DNA from: Asticcacaulis sp. MM231
Lineage (GTDB): Bacteria > Pseudomonadota > Alphaproteobacteria > Caulobacterales > Caulobacteraceae
DNA length: 64,000 nucleotides
Direction: 5' to 3'
NCBI RefSeq assembly: GCF_964186625.1
Contig: NZ_OZ075108.1
Span: 2,927,001-2,991,000, forward strand
Each line of letters starts with the position of its first letter. The first letter of the stretch is position 1. The translations under genes were made by a program, and so were the position numbers. The notes below the pieces were generated by a model. That model was not told the origin of the DNA. It saw nothing but the letters and a program-made list of their open reading frames with translations, and did not search any database. This document shows positions 26,234 through 34,720 of this stretch, piece after piece.

Positions 26234-27139
26234 CTATGACCGGGGCATCGACGCCCAGCGCGCCTGCGCCTGGGCCTTCGCATCAGCGAGTTGTTCCGGC
26301 GTCAGGGTCTTTTCCAGCGCTTCCCGATCGGGCAAGGCTTCCGGGTGGCCATTGAGCGCATAGATCTGGAACCACACCTCGGCGGCGACAGGGTCTTTCG
26401 CCACACCGATACCGGCGGCATAGGAGCGGGCGACGCCCAGTTGCGCATCGGCAAAATTGAGGCCGGCCGAACGCAAGAGCCAGGAAAAGCCCGCTGCCAC
26501 GTCCTTATCGACGCCGCTGCCATCCATGCACTGAACCCCCAGCATATAGGCGGCGTAGCTATGGTTCTGCGTCGCCGCCTGATTATAGAGCGCGAAGGAC
26601 TTTTTGAAATCCTGCTTCACGCCGCGGCCATTATAATAGGCATCAGCCAGCGATACCCTGGCATTGATATTGCCCTGATCGGCGGCCTTTTGCAGCCACA
26701 TCGCCGCCTGCGCCGGATCGGGTCGCAGATCACCCTCGCCATAGACCAGCGCGTAGCCCCGCACGTACTGCGCTTCGGACAGGCCTTGCAGGGCGGCCTT
26801 CAGGTTCCACCCCGTCGCGGCCCCCGCATTGGCGGCCGTGCCCTTGCCATACTTGAAATATTGCCCCAGCAGATATTGCCCCGGCGCATAACCGGCATCG
26901 GCCGCTTTCTGAAACCAGGTGAAGGCTTTGGCATCGTCCTTATCGCGCAAAGCCACCACGAAACCGTGGCAGAACATGGTGTTGGGATCGGCCTCATCGG
27001 CCCGTTCAGCGGTATTGGCCACCTTGGCCTGACACAGTTCGATGGCCTGATCCATCGAGTCGGCGGCATAGGCGCTGCCGCTCAGGCCCGTGGCGCCCAA
27101 AAGGATCACGCAGACAAGCGTCTTACAGGTCAGGTTCAT
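26234..27139 (-). CDS. Secreted Sel1-repeat protein
   Basis: A 301-residue protein with a Sec signal (about 1-25, ending SGSAYAA) and several Sel1-type TPR units, such as AFTWFQKAADAGYAPGQYLLG and AAMWLQKAADQGNINARVSLA. The C-terminal 50 residues lack the repeat and end in a basic, Ala-rich helix. Sel1 proteins are scaffolds for protein contacts in the envelope; the partner is unknown. A second Sel1 gene lies at 31059. Confidence 0.87.
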   Translation of the reverse strand: MNLTCKTLVCVILLGATGLSGSAYAADSMDQAIELCQAKVANTAERADEADPNTMFCHGFVVALRDKDDAKAFTWFQKAADAGYAPGQYLLGQYFKYGKGTAANAGAATGWNLKAALQGLSEAQYVRGYALVYGEGDLRPDPAQAAMWLQKAADQGNINARVSLADAYYNGRGVKQDFKKSFALYNQAATQNHSYAAYMLGVQCMDGSGVDKDVAAGFSWLLRSAGLNFADAQLGVARSYAAGIGVAKDPVAAEVWFQIYALNGHPEALPDREALEKTLTPEQLADAKAQAQARWASMPRS

Positions 27140-27314
27140 GAATCGCCCTCATAGCTACATCGCCACTCTAGCACAATCGCCGATAAAAAACGTCCTTCGC
27201 ATGGCGCACTTGCTAACCGGATGAAAATTTTACGGCCTTTCCACTTCGCACCTCAAAGTGTCATAATCGCGGTCTATGGCCTGAGGTCATAGCTTTAGGC
27301 GCAGGAGTACCGTC

Positions 27315-29168
27315 ATGACCACCAAGCCCATCCTCAAGGCCCTGATCTTGACGGCCAGTTTGCTGGCGGTCGGCAGCGCCCACGCCGAAGCCGCGCGCAC
27401 GCCGCGGAATGTCATCGTCTTTGTGGCCGACGGCCTGCGCTACGGCATCGTCACCCACGACACCGCCCCGACCCTGGCCGACATCCAGAAAAACGGCGTC
27501 GATTTCCGTAATTCGCATGCGCTTTACCCGACCGTCACCACCACCAACGCCTCGGCCATCGCCACCGGTCATGGCATCGGCGATACCGGCGAATGGTCGA
27601 ACTCCCTGTTGCTGCCGCCGCTGAAAGCCGAGCCCGGCGCCGTCCATTTCATGGAAAGCGACCTGATCCTAAAAGAAACCGATGCGGCCTTTGGCGACAA
27701 CTATCTCAACGAGATGAGCCTGCTGCGGCTGGCGCGCGACCACGGCTACCAAACCGCCGCCATTGGCAAGGAAGGTCCGATCCTCATTCAGGATATCACG
27801 GCGGCCGATGGCAAAAGCACCATCTTCATTGATGACGCCACCGGCACGCACTACGAAAAGAACCACGCCATTCCGGTGCCGGCCGATGTGATGCAGGCCA
27901 TCAAGGACGCCGGTCTGGAAACGACAGCGCGCGATCGCGGCCTCAATCAGTCCGCCGGTGCCTACAATCTGCCGGGCGTACAGGTCGCCAATATCTATCA
28001 GCAGCAGTGGTTTACCGGCGTCGCCACGAAAGTGCTGCTGCCGCGCTTCGCCGCATCGGGCAAGCCCTTCGCCATGGTCTACTGGTCACGCGACCCGGAT
28101 GGCACCCAGCACAATACCGGCGACAGCCTCAACACCCTGTCGCCCGGCATCAACGGCCCGACCTCGCTGGCCGCCGTGCGCAATGCGTCGGATAACCTGC
28201 AGGCCCTGATCGACAAGCTGAAAGAGCTTGGCATCTACGACAACACCGACATTTTCGTCACCGCCGACCACGGCTTCTCAACCATTTCGCGCCAGTCGAA
28301 AACCTCTTACGCCGCCAGGCACGCCTATCCGGATGACACGGTGAAGGGCTTCCTGCCGGAGGGCTTCCCGGCCATCGATCTGGCCCACGCCCTCAACCTG
28401 CCGCTGCTCAATTCCTACAAGGCGCCGATCGATATCGACAAGGGCGAGCATCCGCACAACTATTCAGCCATTGGCGGCGATGCCGATCATCCGGACGTGC
28501 TGATGGTGGGTTCGGGCGGCTCCGAGTTGCTTTTCATCGATCCGGCCAAGGCGAAAGACCTGGCGCCGAAGATCATCGCCGCCCTGACGCAACAGGACTA
28601 TGTGGCGGCGTTGTTCGTCGATGATGCGCTGGGCCCCATTACCGGCACACTGCCGATGAGCGCGGTTGGCCTGACTGGCAGCGCCCGCACGCAGCGCCCT
28701 TCTATCTATGTCAGCTTCGCCGATTTCGCCCTGCCCTCATGCCTTAAAAAATGGAAGAACCCCGAGGTCTGCTCGGTGATGATCAACGACACCAATCTGC
28801 AGCAGGGCCAGGGCAATCACGGCGGCTTCACCCGCGCCAATACGCGCAACTTCATGGCCGCCATCGGCCCGGATTTTAAAGCCGGCTTCGCCAATGACGC
28901 GCCGATCTCCAATGCCGACATCACCCCGACTCTGGCGCATATCTTAGGCTTTGACCTGCCGTCGATCGGCAAACTAAAAGGCCGCGTCATTGATGAGGCG
29001 CTGAAAGAAGGGCCGCAAACCACGCAGAGCACCCCGCACGTCGCGCGCTCAGGCCCCGCCGCCAACGGCTTCGTCACGGTGCTGGAAAGCCAGAGCGTCG
29101 GCGATGAAGTCTATCTCGATGCCGCCGGCATGCCTGGGCGCGTGGTTGGCCTCAAGACGACGAAATAG
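27315..29168 (+). CDS. Secreted alkaline-phosphatase-superfamily protein
   Basis: A 617-residue protein with a Sec signal (about 1-24, ending VGSAHA). The alkaline phosphatase/phosphodiesterase fold is indicated by NVIVFVADGLRYG with the metal-binding Asp, YPTVTTTNASAIATGHGIGD carrying the nucleophile Thr, YWSRDPDGTQHNTGD, and DIFVTADHGFSTI. It resembles the nucleotide pyrophosphatase/phosphodiesterase branch; the substrate is not evident. Its region has no other phosphate genes. Confidence 0.88.
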   Translation: MTTKPILKALILTASLLAVGSAHAEAARTPRNVIVFVADGLRYGIVTHDTAPTLADIQKNGVDFRNSHALYPTVTTTNASAIATGHGIGDTGEWSNSLLLPPLKAEPGAVHFMESDLILKETDAAFGDNYLNEMSLLRLARDHGYQTAAIGKEGPILIQDITAADGKSTIFIDDATGTHYEKNHAIPVPADVMQAIKDAGLETTARDRGLNQSAGAYNLPGVQVANIYQQQWFTGVATKVLLPRFAASGKPFAMVYWSRDPDGTQHNTGDSLNTLSPGINGPTSLAAVRNASDNLQALIDKLKELGIYDNTDIFVTADHGFSTISRQSKTSYAARHAYPDDTVKGFLPEGFPAIDLAHALNLPLLNSYKAPIDIDKGEHPHNYSAIGGDADHPDVLMVGSGGSELLFIDPAKAKDLAPKIIAALTQQDYVAALFVDDALGPITGTLPMSAVGLTGSARTQRPSIYVSFADFALPSCLKKWKNPEVCSVMINDTNLQQGQGNHGGFTRANTRNFMAAIGPDFKAGFANDAPISNADITPTLAHILGFDLPSIGKLKGRVIDEALKEGPQTTQSTPHVARSGPAANGFVTVLESQSVGDEVYLDAAGMPGRVVGLKTTK

Positions 29169-29257
29169 ACATCCATTATTTTTCTTGGCGAATTCAGCTT
29201 TCTGCAACATAGTTCCCGTTAAATAGAAAAATCTTTGTAATAAGCAGGAAGTGAAAC

Positions 29258-29764
29258 ATGGCCCGGAATGTCCGGATACGCAGAATCGGCGTCGATGAAC
29301 TGGAAATCGTGCGCGAACTGGCGCTGATCATCTGGCCGAAATGTTACCGTAACATCATCGCCCCCGATCGCGTCGACGCCATGCTGGCCGTGCTCTACGC
29401 CACCGACCATCTCGAAAAAGAAATGCTCGAAGATGGTCATGTCTTCTGGCTGGTACGCTTCAATGATCTCGATGTCGGTTATGCTTCCGCCTATCAGGAA
29501 GGCGGTCGCCTGTGGCTGAAGAAGCTCTATGTGCGTGATGAATTTCGCGGCCAGGGGCTTGGCAAGGCGCTGATCGACACCGCGCTCGACCATTTCAAAT
29601 CCGAGGCACGGGTCAGTGCTGAAGAGCTGGCGCTCTATGTCAACAAGGACAATACGCCGGCGATCAACTACTATCTGCGTTCCGGTTTTCAGGTCGAGGC
29701 CGAAGTGCCAGTGCAGATGGGCCCCTATGCCTTTACCGATTATGTGATGCAGCGCGCCCTGTAA
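29258..29764 (+). CDS. GNAT-family N-acetyltransferase, tandem copy 1
   Basis: A 168-residue GCN5-related acetyltransferase. The acetyl-CoA-binding segment is LYVRDEFRGQGLGKALID (R-x2-G-x-G/A), and the C-terminal YYLRSGFQVE is typical. It is a clear paralogue of the protein encoded at 30043: in the N-terminal stretch beginning DELEIVRELAL, 20 of 30 residues are identical. The substrate is unknown. The start has AGGAAG about eight bases upstream. Confidence 0.9.
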   Translation: MARNVRIRRIGVDELEIVRELALIIWPKCYRNIIAPDRVDAMLAVLYATDHLEKEMLEDGHVFWLVRFNDLDVGYASAYQEGGRLWLKKLYVRDEFRGQGLGKALIDTALDHFKSEARVSAEELALYVNKDNTPAINYYLRSGFQVEAEVPVQMGPYAFTDYVMQRAL

Positions 29765-30042
29765 AAGCGCTCCTTTTATTACAAGATGACAGCGTTCGTC
29801 AGGGGTTTATCTTTACCTCTCATAAACTATACGCGCAAAACGCGCATTCACGGCCTATAACAAGCCTGTTACCGTTCATTTGACAACTTACGCGCGCAGA
29901 CTTTCTGTGTTACCTTAACATCACGTCGAATCATGACGAGGGCGATATAAGGCTCGCCCTTTTCTGCACAAATTACGAAGCTAGTCTGAGCCAAACCTGT
30001 TCTGAGGACGTGCCTATTCACATCGCAACCATGGAGCCACCC

Positions 30043-30552
30043 ATGATCCTGATGCCCCAAGCCCGCCCCATCTCCGCCGACGAACTCGATATCGTCCGCG
30101 ATCTGGCCCTGCAAATCTGGCCGAAGGCCTACCGCACCAGCATTTCGCCTGACCGGATCGATTCCCTGGCCAGCGAAATCTTCGATATCGACAAGCTCGA
30201 AGACGACATCATGCAGCGCGGCCATGTCTTCTTCGTGATGCGCGTCGGCCGTGTCGATGTCGGCTTCTGCGCAGCTCATCTGGAAGGCACCCGCATCTGG
30301 GTCAGCAAGCTGTGCATCCTGCCCGATTTCCGCGGCTTCGGCCTCGCCAGTGCGCTGATCGACGCAGCGCAGGAACATTTCTCGCCGGCCGATGATCTGG
30401 TCATCTGCGTCCACAAGGATCACGACCCGGCGGTCAATTTCTGCCTGCGCAGCGGCTTCAAGATTGCCGGCGAAACTCCCTCGGAATATGGCGAATTGAC
30501 CGATTTCGTCATGCACAAGGCGCTGCCGCATCACCAGATGCGCGCCGCCTGA
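30043..30552 (+). CDS. GNAT-family N-acetyltransferase, tandem copy 2
   Basis: A 169-residue acetyltransferase with CoA-binding motif LCILPDFRGFGLASALID and the C-terminal FCLRSGFKIAGE. It is a paralogue of the gene at 29258. The ATG at 30043 has GGAG six bases upstream and gives the same length as copy 1; a GTG at 30010 and an ATG at 30031 are weaker options. The 278-base gap between the copies holds a small GC hairpin (AGGGCG/CGCCCT, 29939-29960) followed by TTT. It ends one base before the convergent CPBP gene. Confidence 0.88.
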   Translation: MILMPQARPISADELDIVRDLALQIWPKAYRTSISPDRIDSLASEIFDIDKLEDDIMQRGHVFFVMRVGRVDVGFCAAHLEGTRIWVSKLCILPDFRGFGLASALIDAAQEHFSPADDLVICVHKDHDPAVNFCLRSGFKIAGETPSEYGELTDFVMHKALPHHQMRAA

Positions 30553-31062
30553 TCAACGCATCAGTTGCGCGATATCAGGCCCACCCAGCAAGGTTTGCCA
30601 CAACCAGACCAGCAAGCCGTGCAACACCCCAGCAGGCCATAGCGAACCTGTATGATAGCGCATGATCGCGCAGGCGAGCCCCAGAACGCCTGCGCTGATC
30701 AGGAAGGCCGGCGCAAGGAAAAGCTGCGCGTTCGGCAGGATGACCACAGCCTCGAAAACGTGCCACAGCATGAAGACAAGAACCGCCAGACCGATCCACA
30801 GGACGGGACGGCGGATCTCCCCTTTGTCAGGCACCAGCACGCCTCGAAAGACAAGCTCTTCGGTAAAGGCTGGCATCGCCGTGACCGTGACAAGCCTTAC
30901 AGCCGCGCCATGCCAAAGCGGTTGCCAGATCAATAGACAGCCGAAGCCAGCTATGGCGGCGATGAGTACCAGACTCACAACACCTATAATAAAGCACACC
31001 CTCCACTTACGACCATCTGGCCATGTCAGGATCGCGCGCTTCAGGCGATGAAAAAGGATCAC
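30553..31062 (-). CDS. CPBP-family intramembrane glutamic endopeptidase
   Basis: A 169-residue membrane protein with about four helices and the CPBP (Rce1-like, formerly Abi/CAAX) motifs EELVFRG near residue 68, MLWHVFEAVV near residue 98 and HGLLVWLW near residue 148. Proteases of this family cleave within membranes; some confer bacteriocin immunity. Initiation is at GTG and overlaps the stop of the upstream Sel1 gene (GTGA, 31059-31062), so the pair is translationally coupled. A processing or membrane role with the Sel1 protein is possible. Confidence 0.85.
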   Translation of the reverse strand: MILFHRLKRAILTWPDGRKWRVCFIIGVVSLVLIAAIAGFGCLLIWQPLWHGAAVRLVTVTAMPAFTEELVFRGVLVPDKGEIRRPVLWIGLAVLVFMLWHVFEAVVILPNAQLFLAPAFLISAGVLGLACAIMRYHTGSLWPAGVLHGLLVWLWQTLLGGPDIAQLMR

Positions 31063-32069
31063 GTCGCCGGCGCGGCGTGCGGTACCGGCTTGAACGCCTT
31101 GGCCAAAGCCCTCGCTTTGGTCTTGTCGCCGCCTGACATCTGCTTGCCGATGAAGTCCAAAGCGGCGATGGCGTCGTCATCTTCCTGTGCTGCCGCCAGC
31201 AGATACCATCTCATCGCCTCGACGCGGTTCTGCTTCACGCCCATGGCGTTCTCATACATGGCGCCCAGCTTATACTGGCCATAAGCATCGCCCTCATTCG
31301 CCGCCTGCGTCAGATAGGTCAGAGCCTTGCCATAATCCGCCGGAACGCCGATGCCATTAAGATAGACCAGCCCCAGAGACGTGACCCCGGTGCTTTTCTC
31401 GCGCGCGGCTTCCTTCAAACTGTCCAGACCGGCCTTGGTATCCTTTGTGGCGCCCTTGCCAGTCAGCAGCATAAACGCGACCTGCCGGCGCGCGCTCTCG
31501 TCACCGCCATCGGCCGCCTTTTTATACCAGATGAAGGCGGCCTTCTCGTCCTTGGCAAGCCCGCTTTCACCGACAAGATAGAGGTAACCCAGGACTTCCT
31601 GCGCGTCGGCCAGGCCCTGATCTGCCGCCTTGCGCAACCATTCCAGCCCCTTGGGCTCGTCTTTTTCAACGCCTTCGCCATAGCGATAGAAATAGCTGAG
31701 CAGGTTCTGCCCCTTGCTGTCGCCCTGCTGGGCCGCTTTCAGCGCCCAGGCAAAGGCGGTCTTGTCGTCTTCGGTGACACCTTCGCCATTGCTGTACATG
31801 AGGCCAAGATAGTATTGCGAGCGGGCATCGCCCTTATCCGCGCCCGTTTTGAAAAAGGCGAAGGCTTTCGGGTAATCCGCCGGCACGGTTTTGCCCTCGT
31901 AATAGAGAATGCCCAGCGCGCGGGTGGCGGTGATTTCGCCGCTTTGCGCCGCCGTCTGCAGTTCGGCGACGGTGCGCTTGTCGGCGCTGTCTTCGGCCAT
32001 GGCAGGCGCGCCCAACAGTATAACGGACAGGACGGCCCAGCTGGCGGCTTGTATCTTCAGATGTTGCAT
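31059..32069 (-). CDS. Secreted Sel1-repeat protein
   Basis: A 336-residue protein. From the ATG at 32069, which has GGGGGG a few bases upstream, a Sec signal is read (to about residue 25, ending GAPAMA). Then come about seven Sel1 repeats, such as AFAFFKTGADKGDARSQYYL and LEWLRKAADQGLADAQEVLG. The tail is Ala-, Pro- and Lys-rich. It is coupled to the downstream CPBP protease gene. An upstream ATG at 32105 would add a 12-residue lead and spoil the signal peptide. Confidence 0.88.
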   Translation of the reverse strand: MQHLKIQAASWAVLSVILLGAPAMAEDSADKRTVAELQTAAQSGEITATRALGILYYEGKTVPADYPKAFAFFKTGADKGDARSQYYLGLMYSNGEGVTEDDKTAFAWALKAAQQGDSKGQNLLSYFYRYGEGVEKDEPKGLEWLRKAADQGLADAQEVLGYLYLVGESGLAKDEKAAFIWYKKAADGGDESARRQVAFMLLTGKGATKDTKAGLDSLKEAAREKSTGVTSLGLVYLNGIGVPADYGKALTYLTQAANEGDAYGQYKLGAMYENAMGVKQNRVEAMRWYLLAAAQEDDDAIAALDFIGKQMSGGDKTKARALAKAFKPVPHAAPAT

Positions 32070-32265
32070 AATCCCCCCAGAGTAGAGCAAAAAGATAGAT
32101 GACAATCGCTGATTTGTCTCGCTTTTTTCGATATTGCCAAACGGTAATGCGGTCCCCCTTTGTATCCCCCTTCAAAATCGGTTAAGACTGCCTACATAGT
32201 GAGGGCGCAGGGGGCCGCGTTTGGAGTGCATCCCTGTCATTGAGCATTCAAAGGGAGCTCCTTAG

Positions 32266-32913
32266 ATGAAATTCACACGCGTTTTGGGCCTTATCGCCGC
32301 CGCCGGCCTTGCGCTGAGCCTTGTGGGCTGCGGGGTCAACAATATCCCGACCAAGGAAGAGACGGCAAAGCAATCCTGGGCCGATGTCCAGAATGCCTAT
32401 CAGAACCGCGCGGATCTGATTCCTAACCTTGTCGCCACCGTCAAGGGTGCGGCGGCCCACGAAGAGGGCACGCTGACCGCCGTTGTGGAAGCACGCGCCA
32501 AGGCGACCTCGGTCAATGTCGATGCCTCGACCATTTCCGATCCGGCCAAGTTCAAGCAGTTCCAGCAATCGCAGGACGGCCTGTCGTCGGCGCTGGGTCG
32601 CCTGATGGTCATTCAGGAGCAGTATCCGAACCTGAAGGCCAATGAAAACTTCCTGGCGCTGCAAAGCCAGATCGAAGGCGTCAACAACCGCATCACCATT
32701 GCGCGCCGCGACTATAACGCCGCCGCCACGCAATATAACCTGTCCTTGCGCACCTTCCCGAGCGTGATCTGGGCGAAGACCATGTATTCCAGCAGCAAGC
32801 CGATGGAACTCTTCACCGCTTCGGCTGGCGCCGAAACCGCGCCTGTCGTCAGCTTCGACAAGCCCGCAGCCCCTGCGGCCACCGCGCCAGCAGCTGCGCC
32901 GGCTTCGCACTAA
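32266..32913 (+). CDS. lemA: LemA-family lipoprotein
   Basis: A 215-residue LemA protein. The signal ends in a lipobox LVGC at residues 19-22, so it is probably membrane-anchored by lipid. The body is the LemA helical bundle (AYQNRADLIPNLVATVKGAA, then LMVIQEQYPNLKANENFLAL and RRDYNAAATQYN). The last 30 residues are Ala/Pro-rich. The AGGGAG upstream supports the start. LemA genes are very often followed by TPM-domain genes, as here; the function of the pair is unresolved. Confidence 0.93.
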   Translation: MKFTRVLGLIAAAGLALSLVGCGVNNIPTKEETAKQSWADVQNAYQNRADLIPNLVATVKGAAAHEEGTLTAVVEARAKATSVNVDASTISDPAKFKQFQQSQDGLSSALGRLMVIQEQYPNLKANENFLALQSQIEGVNNRITIARRDYNAAATQYNLSLRTFPSVIWAKTMYSSSKPMELFTASAGAETAPVVSFDKPAAPAATAPAAAPASH

Positions 32914-32952
32914 GACAGTAACCAGCCCAGAAGCCGATAAAGGCCACCCGGA

Positions 32953-33879
32953 ATGAACCGTTTACTCAGGACGCCTCCAAAACCAACAGGTTTTGGCAAG
33001 GGCAAGTGCCCGCCCGAGCTTATGCGAGGAGCCCGCGCGGCACCTGAGCGCACAAGAAAAGATAAATCCCGCAAACCTTGGTTTGCGGGATTCATGGTGG
33101 TCTTGGCTGTGCTTATGACCGGCCTGTGGGTCGGGCAAGCTTTTGCCGAACCCAAATACCCCGACCTGAACAACCAGCGCGTCGTCGATGACGCGCACCT
33201 GCTTTCTGACGCCACCAAGGCCGACCTGACGCTCAAGCTCAAGGGGCTGGAAGACGCCACCACCGATCAGGTGGTCATCGTCACCGTGCCGGATCTGGAA
33301 GGCTATGATATCGCCGATTACGGCTATCAGCTCGGCCGTCACTGGGGCATCGGCCAGAAGGCCGGCGGCCCGGCGGCCAGCAACGGCCAGACCTACAAGG
33401 ACAACGGCATCCTGCTGATCGTGGCGCCCAATGAGCGCAAGGTTCGCATCGAGGTCGGCTACGGACTTGAGCCGGTGATGACGGATGCGATGTCGTCCGT
33501 GATCATTCAGCGCGCTATCCTGCCGCAATTCAAGGCGGGCGATTATTCCGCCGGCATTGTGGCTGGCACCGACCAGATCATTGCCCAACTGGCGCAGGAT
33601 CGTCAGGTCGCCATTCAAAAAGCACAGGAAGCGCAGACGGCCGCCGATACCGGTGGCAGCCGCAAGGGCGGCTTACCTCTGCCCCTCATTATTTTCATCA
33701 TCATTATCTTTGTGATGTTCTCACGCGGCTGGTTGCCGTGGTTCCTGCTCGGCAGCCTCCTGGGCGGCGGCGGACGTGACGGCGGTGACTGGGGCGGCGG
33801 TGGCGGCTTCGGCGGTGGCGGCGGATTCAGTGGCGGCGGCGGCTCGTTTGGCGGCGGCGGCAGTTCGGGAAGCTGGTAA
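32953..33879 (+). CDS. TPM-domain (YgcG-like) membrane protein with an element-derived N-terminus
   Basis: A 308-residue protein in its longest form. The TPM domain (about 70-200) begins PDLNNQRVVDDAHLLSD and includes TVPDLEG and IEVGYGLEPVMTD; a membrane helix follows (PLIIFIIIIFVMFSRGW), and the tail is a Gly-rich run. The first 45 codons coincide with a repeat of several hairpins (32974-33092). An ATG at 33094 would avoid it, but then the signal-like helix MVVLAVLMTGLWVG has no positive lead. The element supplies one (KDKSRKPWF). The true start is therefore uncertain. Confidence 0.85.
   Translation: MNRLLRTPPKPTGFGKGKCPPELMRGARAAPERTRKDKSRKPWFAGFMVVLAVLMTGLWVGQAFAEPKYPDLNNQRVVDDAHLLSDATKADLTLKLKGLEDATTDQVVIVTVPDLEGYDIADYGYQLGRHWGIGQKAGGPAASNGQTYKDNGILLIVAPNERKVRIEVGYGLEPVMTDAMSSVIIQRAILPQFKAGDYSAGIVAGTDQIIAQLAQDRQVAIQKAQEAQTAADTGGSRKGGLPLPLIIFIIIIFVMFSRGWLPWFLLGSLLGGGGRDGGDWGGGGGFGGGGGFSGGGGSFGGGGSSGSW
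32974..33092 (+). repeat. Multi-hairpin repeat, copy 2 (same family as 42733-42831)
   Basis: Read on the + strand, it starts CCTCCAA and contains hairpin 1 (CCAAAACC-AACA-GGTTTTGG, 32977-32996), the linker CAAG, hairpin 2 (GGGC-AAGT-GCCC, 33000-33011), and CCTGAG at 33043-33048. It ends with a perfect 13-bp hairpin with a two-base loop (33065-33077 with 33080-33092). The 75 bases from CCTCC to CTGAG align with the minus-strand copy at 42758-42831. It lies behind lemA and inside the first codons of the TPM gene. Confidence 0.75.
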
Positions 33880-33880
33880 C

Positions 33881-34573
33881 ATGACCTTGAAAATCGACCA
33901 TAGCCGCATCAATGCGGCCATCGCCAAAGCCGAACTGACAACGTCCGGCGAGATCACCTGCATCATCAAGTCGAAGGCGCTCGATTACGGTGAAACCCCG
34001 CTCGGCTGGGCGGCAGTGGCGGCCTTTGTCGTGCCCATGCTACTCTCCGCCATGGGAACCCTGCCGCACGAATGGCTGGCGCCTCTGCTGACGCATATTT
34101 TCGGCTGGAACGGCATCGGCGTCAGCGGCGATTTCGCCACCTGGGAGGTGCTGATCGGTTACGGCTTCCTGCAGGTCATCGTCTTCGCCGTCGTCTACGC
34201 GCTCATTCGCTTCACCGGCCTAAAACTCATCCTGACGCCAAAAGCCACGCGCAACCGCAAAGCCCACCAGAAGGCCATGGAGCAATTCTACGCCCGCGGC
34301 CTGCATCTGACACAGGGCCAGACCGGCGTGATGATCTTCTGTGCGTTGGAAGAGCATTTCGTCGATGTCATTGCCGACGCCGGCATCTATGCCAAGGTCG
34401 ACAAGACGTTGTGGAATGACACCGTGGCGGCTCTGCTTAGGCATGTGAAGAATGGCGACCTGACCAGCGGCTTTGAGGCGGCCGTCGAAAAATGCGGCGA
34501 GGCTCTGGCCGCGCACTTCCCGCCCGACGAGGACAATCCCAACGAACTGCCGGACGTGCTGATCGAGATTTAA
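33881..34573 (+). CDS. TPM-domain membrane protein, second gene
   Basis: A 230-residue protein. The N-terminal IDHSRINAAIAKAELTTSGE is the start of a TPM domain; two membrane helices (about 45-60 and 88-108) interrupt it, and the remainder (GLHLTQGQTGVMIFCALEEH, then NDTVAALLRHVKNGDL) completes the fold. Genes of this kind follow lemA and a ygcG-like gene in many proteobacteria. The ATG begins two bases after the stop of the first TPM gene, so they are co-translated. Confidence 0.86.
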   Translation: MTLKIDHSRINAAIAKAELTTSGEITCIIKSKALDYGETPLGWAAVAAFVVPMLLSAMGTLPHEWLAPLLTHIFGWNGIGVSGDFATWEVLIGYGFLQVIVFAVVYALIRFTGLKLILTPKATRNRKAHQKAMEQFYARGLHLTQGQTGVMIFCALEEHFVDVIADAGIYAKVDKTLWNDTVAALLRHVKNGDLTSGFEAAVEKCGEALAAHFPPDEDNPNELPDVLIEI

Positions 34574-34640
34574 GCAAGATACCCCACGAACCGCGCAGCG
34601 GTGATCGGACCGCCGATGCGGATGTGGTGGTGGGGTTTCT
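34574..34640 (+). terminator. Three-tier stem-loop after the TPM genes
   Basis: Directly behind the stop codon are three nested stems: ACCCCAC/GTGGGGT (34581-34587 and 34630-34636), CCGC/GCGG (34591-34594 and 34618-34621) and GCGGT/ACCGC (34598-34602 and 34609-34613). A T-rich stretch follows. It is probably a terminator for the lemA-TPM genes. It lies just before the yegD-like gene, which then needs its own promoter in about 80 bases. Confidence 0.55.
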
Positions 34641-34720
34641 GGTTTTCTTTAACTTCCCACTGGCTTTTGACGCCGCCGCCCGTTAAACAGCGCCTCCCCT
34701 TCTCCCCAAGGTTTGCGCTC

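Noticed and set aside
29939-29963. Terminator between the two GNAT genes
   Set aside because: A six-base stem followed by TTT is visible but it lies 175 bases behind the first gene and the T run is short; it is mentioned only as a feature of the gap.
34601-34720. Longer N-terminus for the YegD-like protein
   Set aside because: The extra 40 codons run through the hairpin behind the TPM genes and give a Trp/Pro-rich sequence; the Hsp70 motif starts properly from 34721.
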